Assembly (NCBI GenBank): GCA_003446315.1 | Contig: DMBA01000169.1 | Location: 1 to 7,438, forward strand | DNA length: 7,438 bases | DNA from: Ruminococcus sp. | Lineage (GTDB): Bacteria; Bacillota; Clostridia; Oscillospirales; Ruminococcaceae | Direction: 5' to 3' | Part shown: positions 1 through 6,071 of the stretch, piece after piece | How positions within the stretch are numbered: position 1 is the first letter of the stretch | Layout of the letters: every line of letters begins with the position of its first letter | The notes under the pieces: model-generated | Database searches by the model: none | Seen by the model: only the letters and a program-made list of their open reading frames with translations | Told to the model about the DNA's origin: nothing | Translations under genes and position numbers: made by a program

Positions 1-1
1 A

Positions 2-1303
2 CAGTCGGAATGGGAACGCTTTCAGGAACAGATCCGGAACAGCGGTTCTTACGTTCTGGAGCAGGATCTGATCGCGGATGCACGAAGTCATACGTTTGAG
101 ATCCCGAAAGGCGTGACGGTCAGCATTGACCTGAACGGGCATAAAATTGACCGTGATCTGCGGGATGAGTGGGATAATGAACGGACAGACGGCGCTGTAT
201 TCTGCAACCGCGGCACACTGACGGTTTCTGATTCTGTCGGAAGCGGTATGATCTGCGGCGGATATGATCACAATGGCGGCGGCGGTATCCAGAATTTCGG
301 CACGCTTTATTTGTACGGCGGCTGTGTGTGCGAGAACCATACAGACGGCTGGAACGGCGGCGGGATCTGGAATGGAGTCGATGCAGTTCTGGTAATCGAC
401 GGCGGCGAGATCCGGAACAATCAGGCGGTGATGTGCAACGGCGGCGGGATTGCCAATGCGGGCACGGTGCTGATGGAAAGCGGCGTGATTTCCGGTAATT
501 CTGCGCAGGATGGCTATTATGCCGATGGCGGCGGCGTATTGAATATGCGCGGCGCATCCTTTACCATGAACGGCGGCGAGATTTGCGGCAATCTGACAGA
601 ATTATACGGTGCCGGCATTGTGAATCAGGGGACGCTGATTCTGAACGGCGGCATGATCTATGGCAATACCATACACCGTTACCATGATGAGAGCGACAGC
701 TATACAACAGAGCATTTTGGAAATGCAGTTGCAAACATCGCCGGCGGCACAGTGACACTCGGCGGCGCGGCGCTGATGGCTGGAACGGCTGCGGATGGTT
801 CCGATCAGGTTTATATGCCGCAGGCTTCTTATGCGGATGTTGTGTCACAAATTGCGGATTATGGCTATCTTGCATGGACTGATACCGTTCCGGAAACAAG
901 TACGACAACGGTTACAACCATAACGACAACGACGGAAACGGTGACGGAAACGACTGTGACAACGACCGCGGCATTGCAGCAGATCGCATCGGATGAGGTG
1001 CTTTGCCGATGGGCAGAAAAGGACTGTCAGAAGAAGCACGGGGTCAAGGTCAAGGCATCGGTCGTTGAGAAGACGGACGGTATGCTGACGGTTGCGCTGA
1101 CGGATGCGGACGGCAACTGTATTGATACTTATGTGATTGATGTCACAACGGGCATTGCGAAAAACAACGCAGCAAAGCAGATTTCGCTTCCGCAAACCGG
1201 CAATCGGTCAGTGGATCGGGCATTGCTGCTGCTGGGCGCATGCATGCTGACCGGAACGGGTCTTTTTACCATAAAAAGAAGCTGCACAGTAAAATGTAAG
1301 TGA
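2..1303 (+). CDS. LPxTG cell-wall-anchored beta-helix surface protein, 5' end outside window
   Basis: The frame is open from base 2, so the N-terminus and any signal peptide lie outside the window. The GTG at 113 sits inside coding sequence: the residues before it (a VLEQDLIADA-type segment, then a predicted strand, then SIDLNGHKI) are typical of the first turn of a right-handed beta-helix. About 433 residues are visible. Five rungs of about 28 residues follow (NGGGI-x-N-x-GT...GG-x-I-x-x-N). Next come a Thr/Val-rich linker (889-975), a small domain with a DADGN-x-IDTYVIDVTTG segment resembling the membrane-proximal modules of Ruminococcus surface proteins, and a sorting signal: LPQTG at 1187-1201, a hydrophobic stretch and a basic tail ending at the TGA. 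Sortase would link it to peptidoglycan. The exposed helix could bind or act on a polysaccharide or serve as an adhesin; no catalytic residues are recognisable. Surface anchoring is well supported, the precise role is not. Confidence 0.88.
   Translation, partial: QSEWERFQEQIRNSGSYVLEQDLIADARSHTFEIPKGVTVSIDLNGHKIDRDLRDEWDNERTDGAVFCNRGTLTVSDSVGSGMICGGYDHNGGGGIQNFGTLYLYGGCVCENHTDGWNGGGIWNGVDAVLVIDGGEIRNNQAVMCNGGGIANAGTVLMESGVISGNSAQDGYYADGGGVLNMRGASFTMNGGEICGNLTELYGAGIVNQGTLILNGGMIYGNTIHRYHDESDSYTTEHFGNAVANIAGGTVTLGGAALMAGTAADGSDQVYMPQASYADVVSQIADYGYLAWTDTVPETSTTTVTTITTTTETVTETTVTTTAALQQIASDEVLCRWAEKDCQKKHGVKVKASVVEKTDGMLTVALTDADGNCIDTYVIDVTTGIAKNNAAKQISLPQTGNRSVDRALLLLGACMLTGTGLFTIKRSCTVKCK
272..673 (+). 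repeat. Five beta-helix rungs of about 28 codons
   Basis: Units begin at about 272, 353, 437, 524 and 605, so spacing is 27 to 29 codons. Each carries NGGG or a variant, then I/V-x-N-x-GT, a short strand, GG and a strand ending in N. At the DNA level this gives recurring GGCGGCGG blocks. The last unit is degenerate (YGAG replaces NGGG). The pattern is that of a parallel beta-helix, one rung per unit. Confidence 0.8.
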
Positions 1304-1320
1304 GTTATTGCATTTTTTTT
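1291..1320 (+). terminator. Possible weak terminator of the surface-protein gene
   Basis: AAAATG (1291-1296) can pair with CATTTT (1311-1316), with a short inner TAA/TTA pairing, and a run of eight T ends at 1320. The stem is AU-only apart from one G-C pair and contains the stop codon, so it is energetically poor. It also overlaps the -35 box of the next gene. It is the only terminator-like element between the surface protein and the regulator. Confidence 0.25.
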
Positions 1321-1336
1321 CGTTTTATGCTATAAT
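1308..1336 (+). promoter_or_regulatory. Sigma-A promoter of the Rrf2-type regulator
   Basis: TTGCAT (1308-1313) and a perfect TATAAT (1331-1336) are separated by 17 bases. Transcription would begin near 1343, leaving a leader of about 60 bases before the ATG at 1404. The -35 box starts 4 bases after the previous stop codon, so the regulator has its own promoter despite the tight spacing. Confidence 0.75.
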
Positions 1337-1360
1337 AATACTATGATTTGTATGTATTAG

Positions 1361-1378
1361 CGGATCCGTTGGATTCCG
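1361..1378. promoter_or_regulatory. Imperfect inverted repeat in the regulator leader, possible autoregulatory site
   Basis: CGGATCC (1361-1367) faces GGATTCCG (1371-1378) across GTT, with one extra base in the right arm. It lies about 18 bases downstream of the predicted transcription start. Rrf2 proteins often repress their own genes, which makes this a candidate operator, but it does not match the known IscR or CymR site sequences. It could equally be a small leader hairpin. Confidence 0.3.
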
Positions 1379-1403
1379 GATTGACAATTTGAAGGAGCAT
1401 GAT

Positions 1404-1841
1404 ATGAAAATTTCAACCAAGGGTCGTTACGCACTGCGCATGCTGATTGAATTGGCTGCACACGAGGATGATGGCTTCGTTTCGCTGAAAGAGGTGTCGG
1501 AACGGCAGAATATTTCCAAAAAATATCTGGAGCAGATTGTCCCGATGCTCAATCGCAGCGGCATTTTGCGTACCAACCGCGGCAATAAAGGCGGTTATAT
1601 GCTCGCTGTGCCGGCGAATGAATGTACGGTTGGAGATGTGCTGCGGGCAACGGAAGGCAGCCTTGCACCGGTTTCATGTCTGGAATATGATGTCAATGAC
1701 TGTCCGCGTGCAGCAAGCTGTGCAACACTGTATGTCTGGGAAGGGCTTGCAAAAGTTGTCGCGGAGTATCTCGACAGCATCACCCTTCAGGACATTCTGG
1801 ATCGGGAAGGCGAATTCAGCGGCAGCGATTACTGCATCTGA
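1404..1841 (+). CDS. Rrf2/IscR-type transcriptional regulator with three conserved cysteines
   Basis: This is a 145-residue DNA-binding regulator of the Rrf2 family. The ATG at 1404 is chosen because AAGGAG (1392-1397) lies 6 bases upstream and the protein then begins MKISTKGRYALR, the canonical family start; a TTG at 1389 would overlap the ribosome binding site. The winged helix-turn-helix spans about residues 2-70 (SLKEVSERQNISKKYLEQI is the recognition region; RGNKGGY is the wing). Cys92, Cys100 and Cys106 occupy the place of the Fe-S-ligating cysteines of IscR, with spacing C-x7-C-x5-C instead of C-x5-C-x5-C. A cluster-sensing role for iron, oxygen, NO or Fe-S status is therefore likely. 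The usual partners (cysteine desulfurase and scaffold genes iscS/iscU) are not adjacent in this window; the next gene is an acetyltransferase. Target genes cannot be named. Confidence 0.93.
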   Translation: MKISTKGRYALRMLIELAAHEDDGFVSLKEVSERQNISKKYLEQIVPMLNRSGILRTNRGNKGGYMLAVPANECTVGDVLRATEGSLAPVSCLEYDVNDCPRAASCATLYVWEGLAKVVAEYLDSITLQDILDREGEFSGSDYCI

Positions 1842-1863
1842 CCGCCCCCATCCCATTCTCTCA

Positions 1864-1888
1864 ATAATCGTGCCGAAAGGCTGATTAT
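1864..1888 (+). other. Short hairpin with GAAA tetraloop after the regulator gene
   Basis: ATAATC (1864-1869) pairs with GATTAT (1883-1888); after a small bulge, GCC and GGC close a GAAA loop (1875-1878). There is no T run after it, so it is not a standard intrinsic terminator. It could mark mRNA processing or protect a 3' end between the regulator and the acetyltransferase. Confidence 0.4.
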
Positions 1889-1952
1889 ATCAAATCTATA
1901 TAGGAGCGTGCTTGTTTGAAAAAGTACAATACACCGGAGATTGTGTGCTGAA

Positions 1953-1984
1953 CGGGAGGTTCACATACAATGCTCAACCTCCCG
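1953..1984 (+). other. Nine-base-pair hairpin in the acetyltransferase leader
   Basis: CGGGAGGTT (1953-1961) and AACCTCCCG (1976-1984) are perfectly complementary around a 14-base loop. It ends 29 bases before the AGGAGGA ribosome binding site (2014-2020). No T run follows. The GGGAGG arm resembles a decoy Shine-Dalgarno sequence, and the CCTCCC arm could alternatively pair with the true AGGAGG, so it could tune translation of the next gene. Confidence 0.5.
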
Positions 1985-2026
1985 CTGAAAAGCAATTGCA
2001 GTCAACAATTTTCAGGAGGATAAAAA

Positions 2027-2659
2027 ATGAATCACAATGACTATCTCATTCGTTTGGAGAAGAAAGAAGATTACCGTGCAATCGAGCATTTGGTCAGAAA
2101 TGCGTTCTGGAATGTTTACCGTCCGGGATGCAGCGAGCATTATGTGCTGCATGTGCTGCGGGATGACCCTGCTTTCATCCGGGAACTCGATTTTGTCATG
2201 GAAAGCAGCGGCAGATTGATCGGGCAGAATATGTTCATGAAAACCGTGATCGAATCAGATGACGGCAGAACGATTCCTGTGCTGACAATGGGCCCGATCT
2301 GCATTGCACCGGATTTGCAGCGGAAAGGTTACGGCAAGATCCTTTTGGATGTTACCGTGCAGAAAGCTGCGGAAATGGGCTTTGGTGCTGTTCTGTTTGA
2401 AGGAAATATTGATTTTTACGGGAAAAGCGGCTTCGATTATGCTGCAAAATTCGGGATCCGTTATCATGATCTTCCGGAAGACGCAGATGCTTCCTTCTTC
2501 CTCTGCAAAGAGCTGATCCCCGGTTATCTGGATGATGTCACGGGTGTGTATCTCACGCCGCAGGGCTATTATGTGGATGATGCGGATGTGGAAGCATTCG
2601 ATCGGGATTTTCCTTATATGGAAAAGAAGAAGCTGCCGGGACAGTTGTTTGATGCCTAA
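2027..2659 (+). CDS. GNAT-family N-acetyltransferase (YhbS-like)
   Basis: This 210-residue cytoplasmic enzyme should transfer an acetyl group from acetyl-CoA to an amine; the substrate is unknown. The start is set by AGGAGGA (2014-2020), 6 bases before the ATG. The acetyl-CoA pyrophosphate loop is Q98-R-K-G-Y-G103, preceded by the strand GPICIAP; the later motif YGKSGF (131-136) matches the C-terminal motif of YhbS-type proteins. The N-terminal LIRLEKKEDYRAIEHLV is the usual first strand and helix. The C-terminal 45 residues extend beyond the core fold. No convincing promoter lies in the 185 bases after the regulator, so the two genes may share an mRNA, interrupted by the hairpins in between. 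Transcription ends at the strong terminator 19 bases downstream. Confidence 0.9.
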   Translation: MNHNDYLIRLEKKEDYRAIEHLVRNAFWNVYRPGCSEHYVLHVLRDDPAFIRELDFVMESSGRLIGQNMFMKTVIESDDGRTIPVLTMGPICIAPDLQRKGYGKILLDVTVQKAAEMGFGAVLFEGNIDFYGKSGFDYAAKFGIRYHDLPEDADASFFLCKELIPGYLDDVTGVYLTPQGYYVDDADVEAFDRDFPYMEKKKLPGQLFDA

Positions 2660-2678
2660 GTAACCGCTTATGAATGAG

Positions 2679-2719
2679 AAAAGCCTGAGATCGGAGCAAA
2701 TTCCGTTCTCAGGCTTTTT
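2679..2719. terminator. Strong bidirectional intrinsic terminator
   Basis: A perfect 12-bp stem (2679-2690 with 2707-2718; AAAAGCCTGAGA / TCTCAGGCTTTT) is topped by a T-T mismatch and an inner CGGA/TCCG helix with a 6-base loop. T runs follow on the + strand (2715-2719, then 2721-2724), and the AAAA arm gives a T run on the - strand. It separates the convergent acetyltransferase and esterase genes and probably serves both. Confidence 0.92.
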
Positions 2720-2730
2720 GTTTTCAGGTC

Positions 2731-5679
2731 TTATTTGACATACTGGGAAAGATCAATGTTCAGGTTTTTGAGTCCCTGTGTGATGATGCCGGCGACCACA
2801 TTTGCACCGGTTTCGGTGAAGTGTGTGTAGTCTGTGCCGCCGTTATAACCGCCCATATAATAGCTCTTGACGGTGTTATAATCGCGCTTATTGAAATCAT
2901 TTGCCATTGCCGCGCCCAGATCGAAATACGGGATATTGTACTTGGATGCGAGCATTTTGCATGCCGAGTCAATATTGCGGTAGCCGGCGGAGAACGGCTG
3001 CGTTGCATTCCGGATGGAGAGTGTCGGGCTCATCAGGATCGGCGTTGCACCTTTGTCCATTGCACCCTTGATATAGAATGTCATGTAATACTCAAAGGAA
3101 CCAGTCTGCGGGTTATCCACATTGCCGCAAACCGGTGCATAACGCTCCGGCTGCGTGCTTGCGCCGTCATTGATGCCGAAATCGACCAGCAGATAATCGC
3201 CCGGTTTGATGATATCCAGAATCGCAGTCAGTCTGCCGTTGTCGTAGAAACTCTTGGAGCTTCTGCCTGCGATGGCGTGGTTTGCGACTGTGACATTGGA
3301 AGTGAGATAATCCTGCAAATAATAGCCCCAGCCCTGCTGCGGTGCGTAGCTTGCACGATAGCTCTGTGCGGTGGAGTCTGCTGCCACATACAGCACCGGA
3401 TTTTCGCTGACGGGCCCGGAATAATGCTCGTTCGGATCATACGGTTCGGCGATCGGCTCATCCGTGAAGGTCAGCTTGAGATAATCGAAGTTCGGGCCGC
3501 CTTCTGCGGTGTTGGATTGCAGCTTGATGGTGTTGAAGCCTTCTTGCAGCGGCAGAACCAATGCACGTTCTTCCCATGTTGTCCAGGCACCGGTGGTCAG
3601 GAAGCTCTGCTTCCAGATATCGCTGCTGCCGCTGACGGAAACGGTCATATCGCGGTCATTTGCGGAGCCGTTTGCAATGTGGAAGGAGCAGAGATAATTG
3701 CCGGTTTGCGGAACATTGACGGAAAAGGTCACATTGCTGGTCGTGGCGTTATCCAGATTCAGATAATCGCGGTAGAGATAACCGGTGTTTGTTTCCTCGT
3801 GCACACCGTTTACGATGCGCTGTTCAGAAGCCGCATATTTCGGATCTGCAAACGCGGCATCTTTTCCGAGCAGATACGATTGCAGAAGTGCGATATCCTC
3901 AGCCGTGACCTGCATATCGCCGTTCAGATCCGCTGCCTGCTGCTGATTATAAGGAGATGCTGCATTGACGCGCTTTGCAAGGGTGAGGTCTTTTGCGGTC
4001 AGTCTGCTGTCGCCGTCCAGATCGCCTTGCAGACGCGGCATGCTGGATTCATCCAGCGGGAATTCAATTGCCCATTTCTGATTATCGGTGCCGTCGTTTT
4101 CCCACTCGATGGCGTTTGCTTTTTCGTCATGGGAACCGCTCCAGATGCCGACATAGCTGCGGTATTTGGAGACACCGGTTGCGATGTGATAATAATTGCC
4201 GTCCTTGAGGATCTTGAAGATCTGAGCGCCGGAAGTGTTCGGTGTCCAGATGCCGATGTTGGTGCCGTTTTCCGTTTTTCCTTCGGTGACATCCATCACA
4301 TAGCTGCTGCCGCCGTCGAGCATGGAATAGATATAGTATTCATCTTCTGCTTCGGTGCTTTTCAGGATCCATGTATTGCTGTCAGAGGGGAGATCGCCGC
4401 TGCTCTGCGAGACATTGGTTCCCTGTGCTGCAATGCCGTCTTCAACGGAAAGATACATGCCGGATTCCACATTGCGGAACAGCACTTTCTGACCGTTTGT
4501 GAAGATCTCACCTTTCGGGCCGGTATAAGTGCCGCCGGCATTGATGGCATCAGCCATGAACTGTGCAAGCACCGTTGCGCCGGCACGGTTCGGATGCAGA
4601 TTGTCGCTCAGATACATGGCAGAGACTTCATCTGCGGTTTTGGTCAGGCAATAATCCTGCCAGAGATTGAACAGGTCAACAACTTCAATATTGAGTGCAG
4701 CGCCGACGCGGTCGAGTGCAGCGCCGTACCATCTGCCGCTGAGCAGCGGATTGCGCTGACAGTCACCGTTTCTGCCCTGCTGCTTGACCAGTATAACGCG
4801 CATGCCTTTGTTCATAGCACGCTGCGCCATATCGGTGATGATCTCCTCATATTGCGCTTCGGTGGTGTTATTTTTTGCGTTTGTGTCGTTGATGCCGATG
4901 GAAATGACATAAATATCACCGGGCTGACCGTTTTTCTCGATGACATCAAACTGACCGGATTCCATGAAGCCGCGTGCCCACTGACCGGAAGCAGCCATAT
5001 TCATGACCTGCCATTGTGTTGTGTCGATGAAACCGGGCAGCATTTGTGCCCAGCCTGCCTGTGAGGAGCTGTCCAGCGGATAGTAATTGCAGACGGTGGA
5101 GTCGCCGCAGACCCAGATGGTCGGGTTTGTATGCGTTTGCGTGGAGATCTGTTTGATCTCCAGTGCGGAGATGGAATAGGCATAGCCTTCCTTGCCGGCG
5201 AATGCAGAAATATTGAGCTGACCGTCTGTGACCGGCACCTGCAAGGTATGATAAGCGCCGTTTCCGGTCATATTCACGATTTGCAGCATGCCTTCAATGC
5301 CGATGCTGGTGCGGTTGGTGTTGCCGAGCCACACCGAGACTTGATAGAGTCCGTTCGGGACATCCGCGCAGAAGGTATAATTTCCGGTTGCGTATGCATT
5401 TTTGAACTGCACGGCATCGCTGAGTGCGCCGGAACCGGATGCGCCGACATCAGCGACGGATGTGCCGGAAGAAAAGCCGTAGCCGCGGGAGCTGTTATAG
5501 CCGGTGGATGCGTTCACACCGGTATATCCGCTGGCGGTTCCGCCGTTGCCGAAGTCGAATTTCCAGTAAGTGGATGCAGCGGATGCCTTCAGACTTTGCT
5601 GCGGCAATCCTGCTGCGAGCGTTGCGGTGACGGCAAGGGATGCCGCAGCCGCCGTGAGCTTGCGAAAGAATCGTTTCAT
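2731..5679 (-). CDS. Secreted dockerin-bearing double SGNH acetylesterase (CE12-like), likely rhamnogalacturonan acetylesterase
   Basis: This 982-residue enzyme should deacetylate pectic rhamnogalacturonan. The ATG at 5679 gives a signal peptide (MKRFFRKL, hydrophobic core, cleavage near ASA-AS at 33-37); AGGGGG lies 9 bases upstream. An in-frame ATG at 5730 would put extra residues before the signal peptide and lacks a binding site. Order: galactose-binding-like domain as in YxiM/agarase enzymes (about 38-178); SGNH domain 1 (187-382; Ser194 in GDST, Gly233, Asn264 in GIND, Asp359/His362 in DNLH); ricin-type beta-trefoil (392-540); dockerin (551-605) with two calcium loops (D553-x-D-x-D...D564; D584-x-N-x-D...D595); CBM35/6-like domain (618-740); SGNH domain 2 (762-975; Ser769, Gly805 in GRSS, Asn837 in GIND, Asp950/His953 in DYTH). 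Domain 2 fits CE12 closely; domain 1 is more divergent. Both catalytic sets look intact. The dockerin implies a cellulosome. Acetylxylan or another acetylated glycan is an alternative substrate. Confidence 0.93.
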   Translation of the reverse strand: MKRFFRKLTAAAASLAVTATLAAGLPQQSLKASAASTYWKFDFGNGGTASGYTGVNASTGYNSSRGYGFSSGTSVADVGASGSGALSDAVQFKNAYATGNYTFCADVPNGLYQVSVWLGNTNRTSIGIEGMLQIVNMTGNGAYHTLQVPVTDGQLNISAFAGKEGYAYSISALEIKQISTQTHTNPTIWVCGDSTVCNYYPLDSSSQAGWAQMLPGFIDTTQWQVMNMAASGQWARGFMESGQFDVIEKNGQPGDIYVISIGINDTNAKNNTTEAQYEEIITDMAQRAMNKGMRVILVKQQGRNGDCQRNPLLSGRWYGAALDRVGAALNIEVVDLFNLWQDYCLTKTADEVSAMYLSDNLHPNRAGATVLAQFMADAINAGGTYTGPKGEIFTNGQKVLFRNVESGMYLSVEDGIAAQGTNVSQSSGDLPSDSNTWILKSTEAEDEYYIYSMLDGGSSYVMDVTEGKTENGTNIGIWTPNTSGAQIFKILKDGNYYHIATGVSKYRSYVGIWSGSHDEKANAIEWENDGTDNQKWAIEFPLDESSMPRLQGDLDGDSRLTAKDLTLAKRVNAASPYNQQQAADLNGDMQVTAEDIALLQSYLLGKDAAFADPKYAASEQRIVNGVHEETNTGYLYRDYLNLDNATTSNVTFSVNVPQTGNYLCSFHIANGSANDRDMTVSVSGSSDIWKQSFLTTGAWTTWEERALVLPLQEGFNTIKLQSNTAEGGPNFDYLKLTFTDEPIAEPYDPNEHYSGPVSENPVLYVAADSTAQSYRASYAPQQGWGYYLQDYLTSNVTVANHAIAGRSSKSFYDNGRLTAILDIIKPGDYLLVDFGINDGASTQPERYAPVCGNVDNPQTGSFEYYMTFYIKGAMDKGATPILMSPTLSIRNATQPFSAGYRNIDSACKMLASKYNIPYFDLGAAMANDFNKRDYNTVKSYYMGGYNGGTDYTHFTETGANVVAGIITQGLKNLNIDLSQYVK

Positions 5680-5712
5680 GAATGAAAACCCCCTGTTCGG
5701 ATGTAAAAAGAT

Positions 5713-5729
5713 TGATATACCATATATCA
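5713..5729. promoter_or_regulatory. Operator-like perfect palindrome in the esterase leader
   Basis: TGATATA (5713-5719) and TATATCA (5723-5729) are perfect inverted repeats around CCA. The site lies about 9 to 25 bases downstream of the predicted esterase start of transcription, a classic position for a repressor. The size and symmetry suit a dimeric helix-turn-helix protein, but no specific family is indicated. As RNA the AU-only stem would be weak, so a DNA site is more likely than a riboregulator. Confidence 0.55.
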
Positions 5730-5744
5730 TATTTCTGTAAATTT

Positions 5745-5773
5745 ATCATACCATAATAAAATTACAGTGTCAA
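5745..5773 (-). promoter_or_regulatory. Sigma-A promoter of the esterase gene
   Basis: Read on the - strand, a perfect TTGACA (5773 to 5768) is followed after exactly 17 bases by TATGAT (5750 to 5745). Transcription would start near 5738, giving a leader of about 60 bases to the ATG at 5679. This is the best promoter match in the window, so the esterase is probably transcribed alone and not from the gene upstream. Confidence 0.85.
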
Positions 5774-5856
5774 GGAGTAATACGGAACTTGCGGGAAAAA
5801 GACAAGAAAAAAAGACAATTGTACATGTTTGAAATTGCTGTGCATAATGCCGGATG

Positions 5857-5895
5857 TTCACAAAATTCTTTCCGTTTATTCACAAAGAGTTCATA
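5857..5895 (+). promoter_or_regulatory. Helically phased TTCACA/TTCATA repeats, possible response-regulator site
   Basis: TTCACA occurs at 5857 and 5879 and TTCATA at 5890, spaced 22 and 11 bases; TTCACAAA is repeated in full at the first two. The 5879/5890 pair has the 6-N5-6 form of Firmicute PhoP boxes (TT-H-A-Y-A, 5-base gap). The repeats fall at about -82, -60 and -49 relative to the predicted start near 5939, whose promoter has a poor -35. An activator of the OmpR/PhoB family is plausible; the position at 5868 does not fit. Confidence 0.35.
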
Positions 5896-5903
5896 TTCTA
5901 TTC

Positions 5904-5932
5904 TTTTATATTTTATGATTATAAGTTATAAT
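5904..5932 (+). promoter_or_regulatory. Promoter of the first candidate small RNA
   Basis: TATAAT at 5927-5932 is perfect; the base positions for a -35 at 17-base spacing read TTTTAT, which is weak. The -10 is the right half of a perfect palindrome, ATTATAA-G-TTATAAT (5918-5932), so a TATAAT also exists on the - strand (5923 to 5918). It may be a two-way promoter or a site where a repressor covers the -10. Confidence 0.55.
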
Positions 5933-5938
5933 AAGAAC

Positions 5939-6045
5939 AAGGTTGAAGAAACCTTGTTTCAAATCCCCCAATCCCCTATGTTTTGTTGATTTTACTTCTC
6001 CTTGCAGCTATGTGGCATTTGTCCGCATAGCTCCTATCTTTTTTT
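5939..6045 (+). ncRNA. Candidate small RNA 1 with C-rich unpaired region
   Basis: Predicted from promoter and structure only; ends are approximate. A perfect 9-bp hairpin (AACAAGGTT 5936-5944, AACCTTGTT 5950-5958, loop GAAGA) lies at the 5' end; part of its left arm could precede the real start. An unpaired C-rich stretch follows (CCCCC 5965-5969, CCCC 5973-5976), then AU-rich sequence, then a 10-bp hairpin and a T run. This is the layout of Firmicute sRNAs such as RsaE/RoxS, in which C-rich loops pair with Shine-Dalgarno sequences. CCCCTA (5973-5978) can also pair with TAGGGG (6045-6050) just past the T run, so a read-through form would hide the motif. No recognised RNA family. Confidence 0.45.
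6006..6045 (+). terminator. Hairpin and T run ending candidate small RNA 1
   Basis: AGCTATGTGG (6006-6015) pairs with CCGCATAGCT (6023-6032) through 10 pairs, one of them G-U, around a 7-base loop. Seven T follow at 6039-6045. Six bases lie between stem and T run, longer than in a typical intrinsic terminator, so efficiency is uncertain. Confidence 0.5.
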
Positions 6046-6071
6046 AGGGGACTTTATTGTTTTGAATATAT

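Noticed and set aside
113..115. GTG as the start of the surface protein
   Set aside because: The frame continues upstream to the window edge with residues that form the expected first beta-helix strand, and no ribosome binding site precedes it.
240..560. GGCGGCGG-rich blocks as a tandem DNA repeat or phase-variable tract
   Set aside because: The blocks are spread about 84 bases apart and follow the 28-residue beta-helix rungs; there is no uninterrupted short tandem array.
120..1195. Three - strand frames (120-557, 561-908, 845-1195) opposite the surface protein
   Set aside because: They are Arg/Cys/His-rich shadows of the + strand codon pattern without ribosome binding sites or recognisable domains.
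2821..5064. Very long open frame (747 codons) on the + strand opposite the esterase gene
   Set aside because: It is antisense to a gene with clear domains, has a cysteine- and isoleucine-rich composition unlike any family, and has no ribosome binding site. It arises because the esterase gene rarely uses the codons that read as stops on the other strand.
5728..5730. Upstream in-frame ATG for the esterase
   Set aside because: It would place 17 extra residues before a canonical signal peptide, has no ribosome binding site and lies only about 8 bases after the predicted transcription start, overlapping the palindrome.
5789..5989. 66-codon frame on the + strand starting with TTG
   Set aside because: The AAGGAG upstream (5772-5777) is 11 bases away and overlaps the esterase -35 box. 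The frame runs through the phased repeats, a promoter and the C-rich motif, and the peptide resembles no protein.
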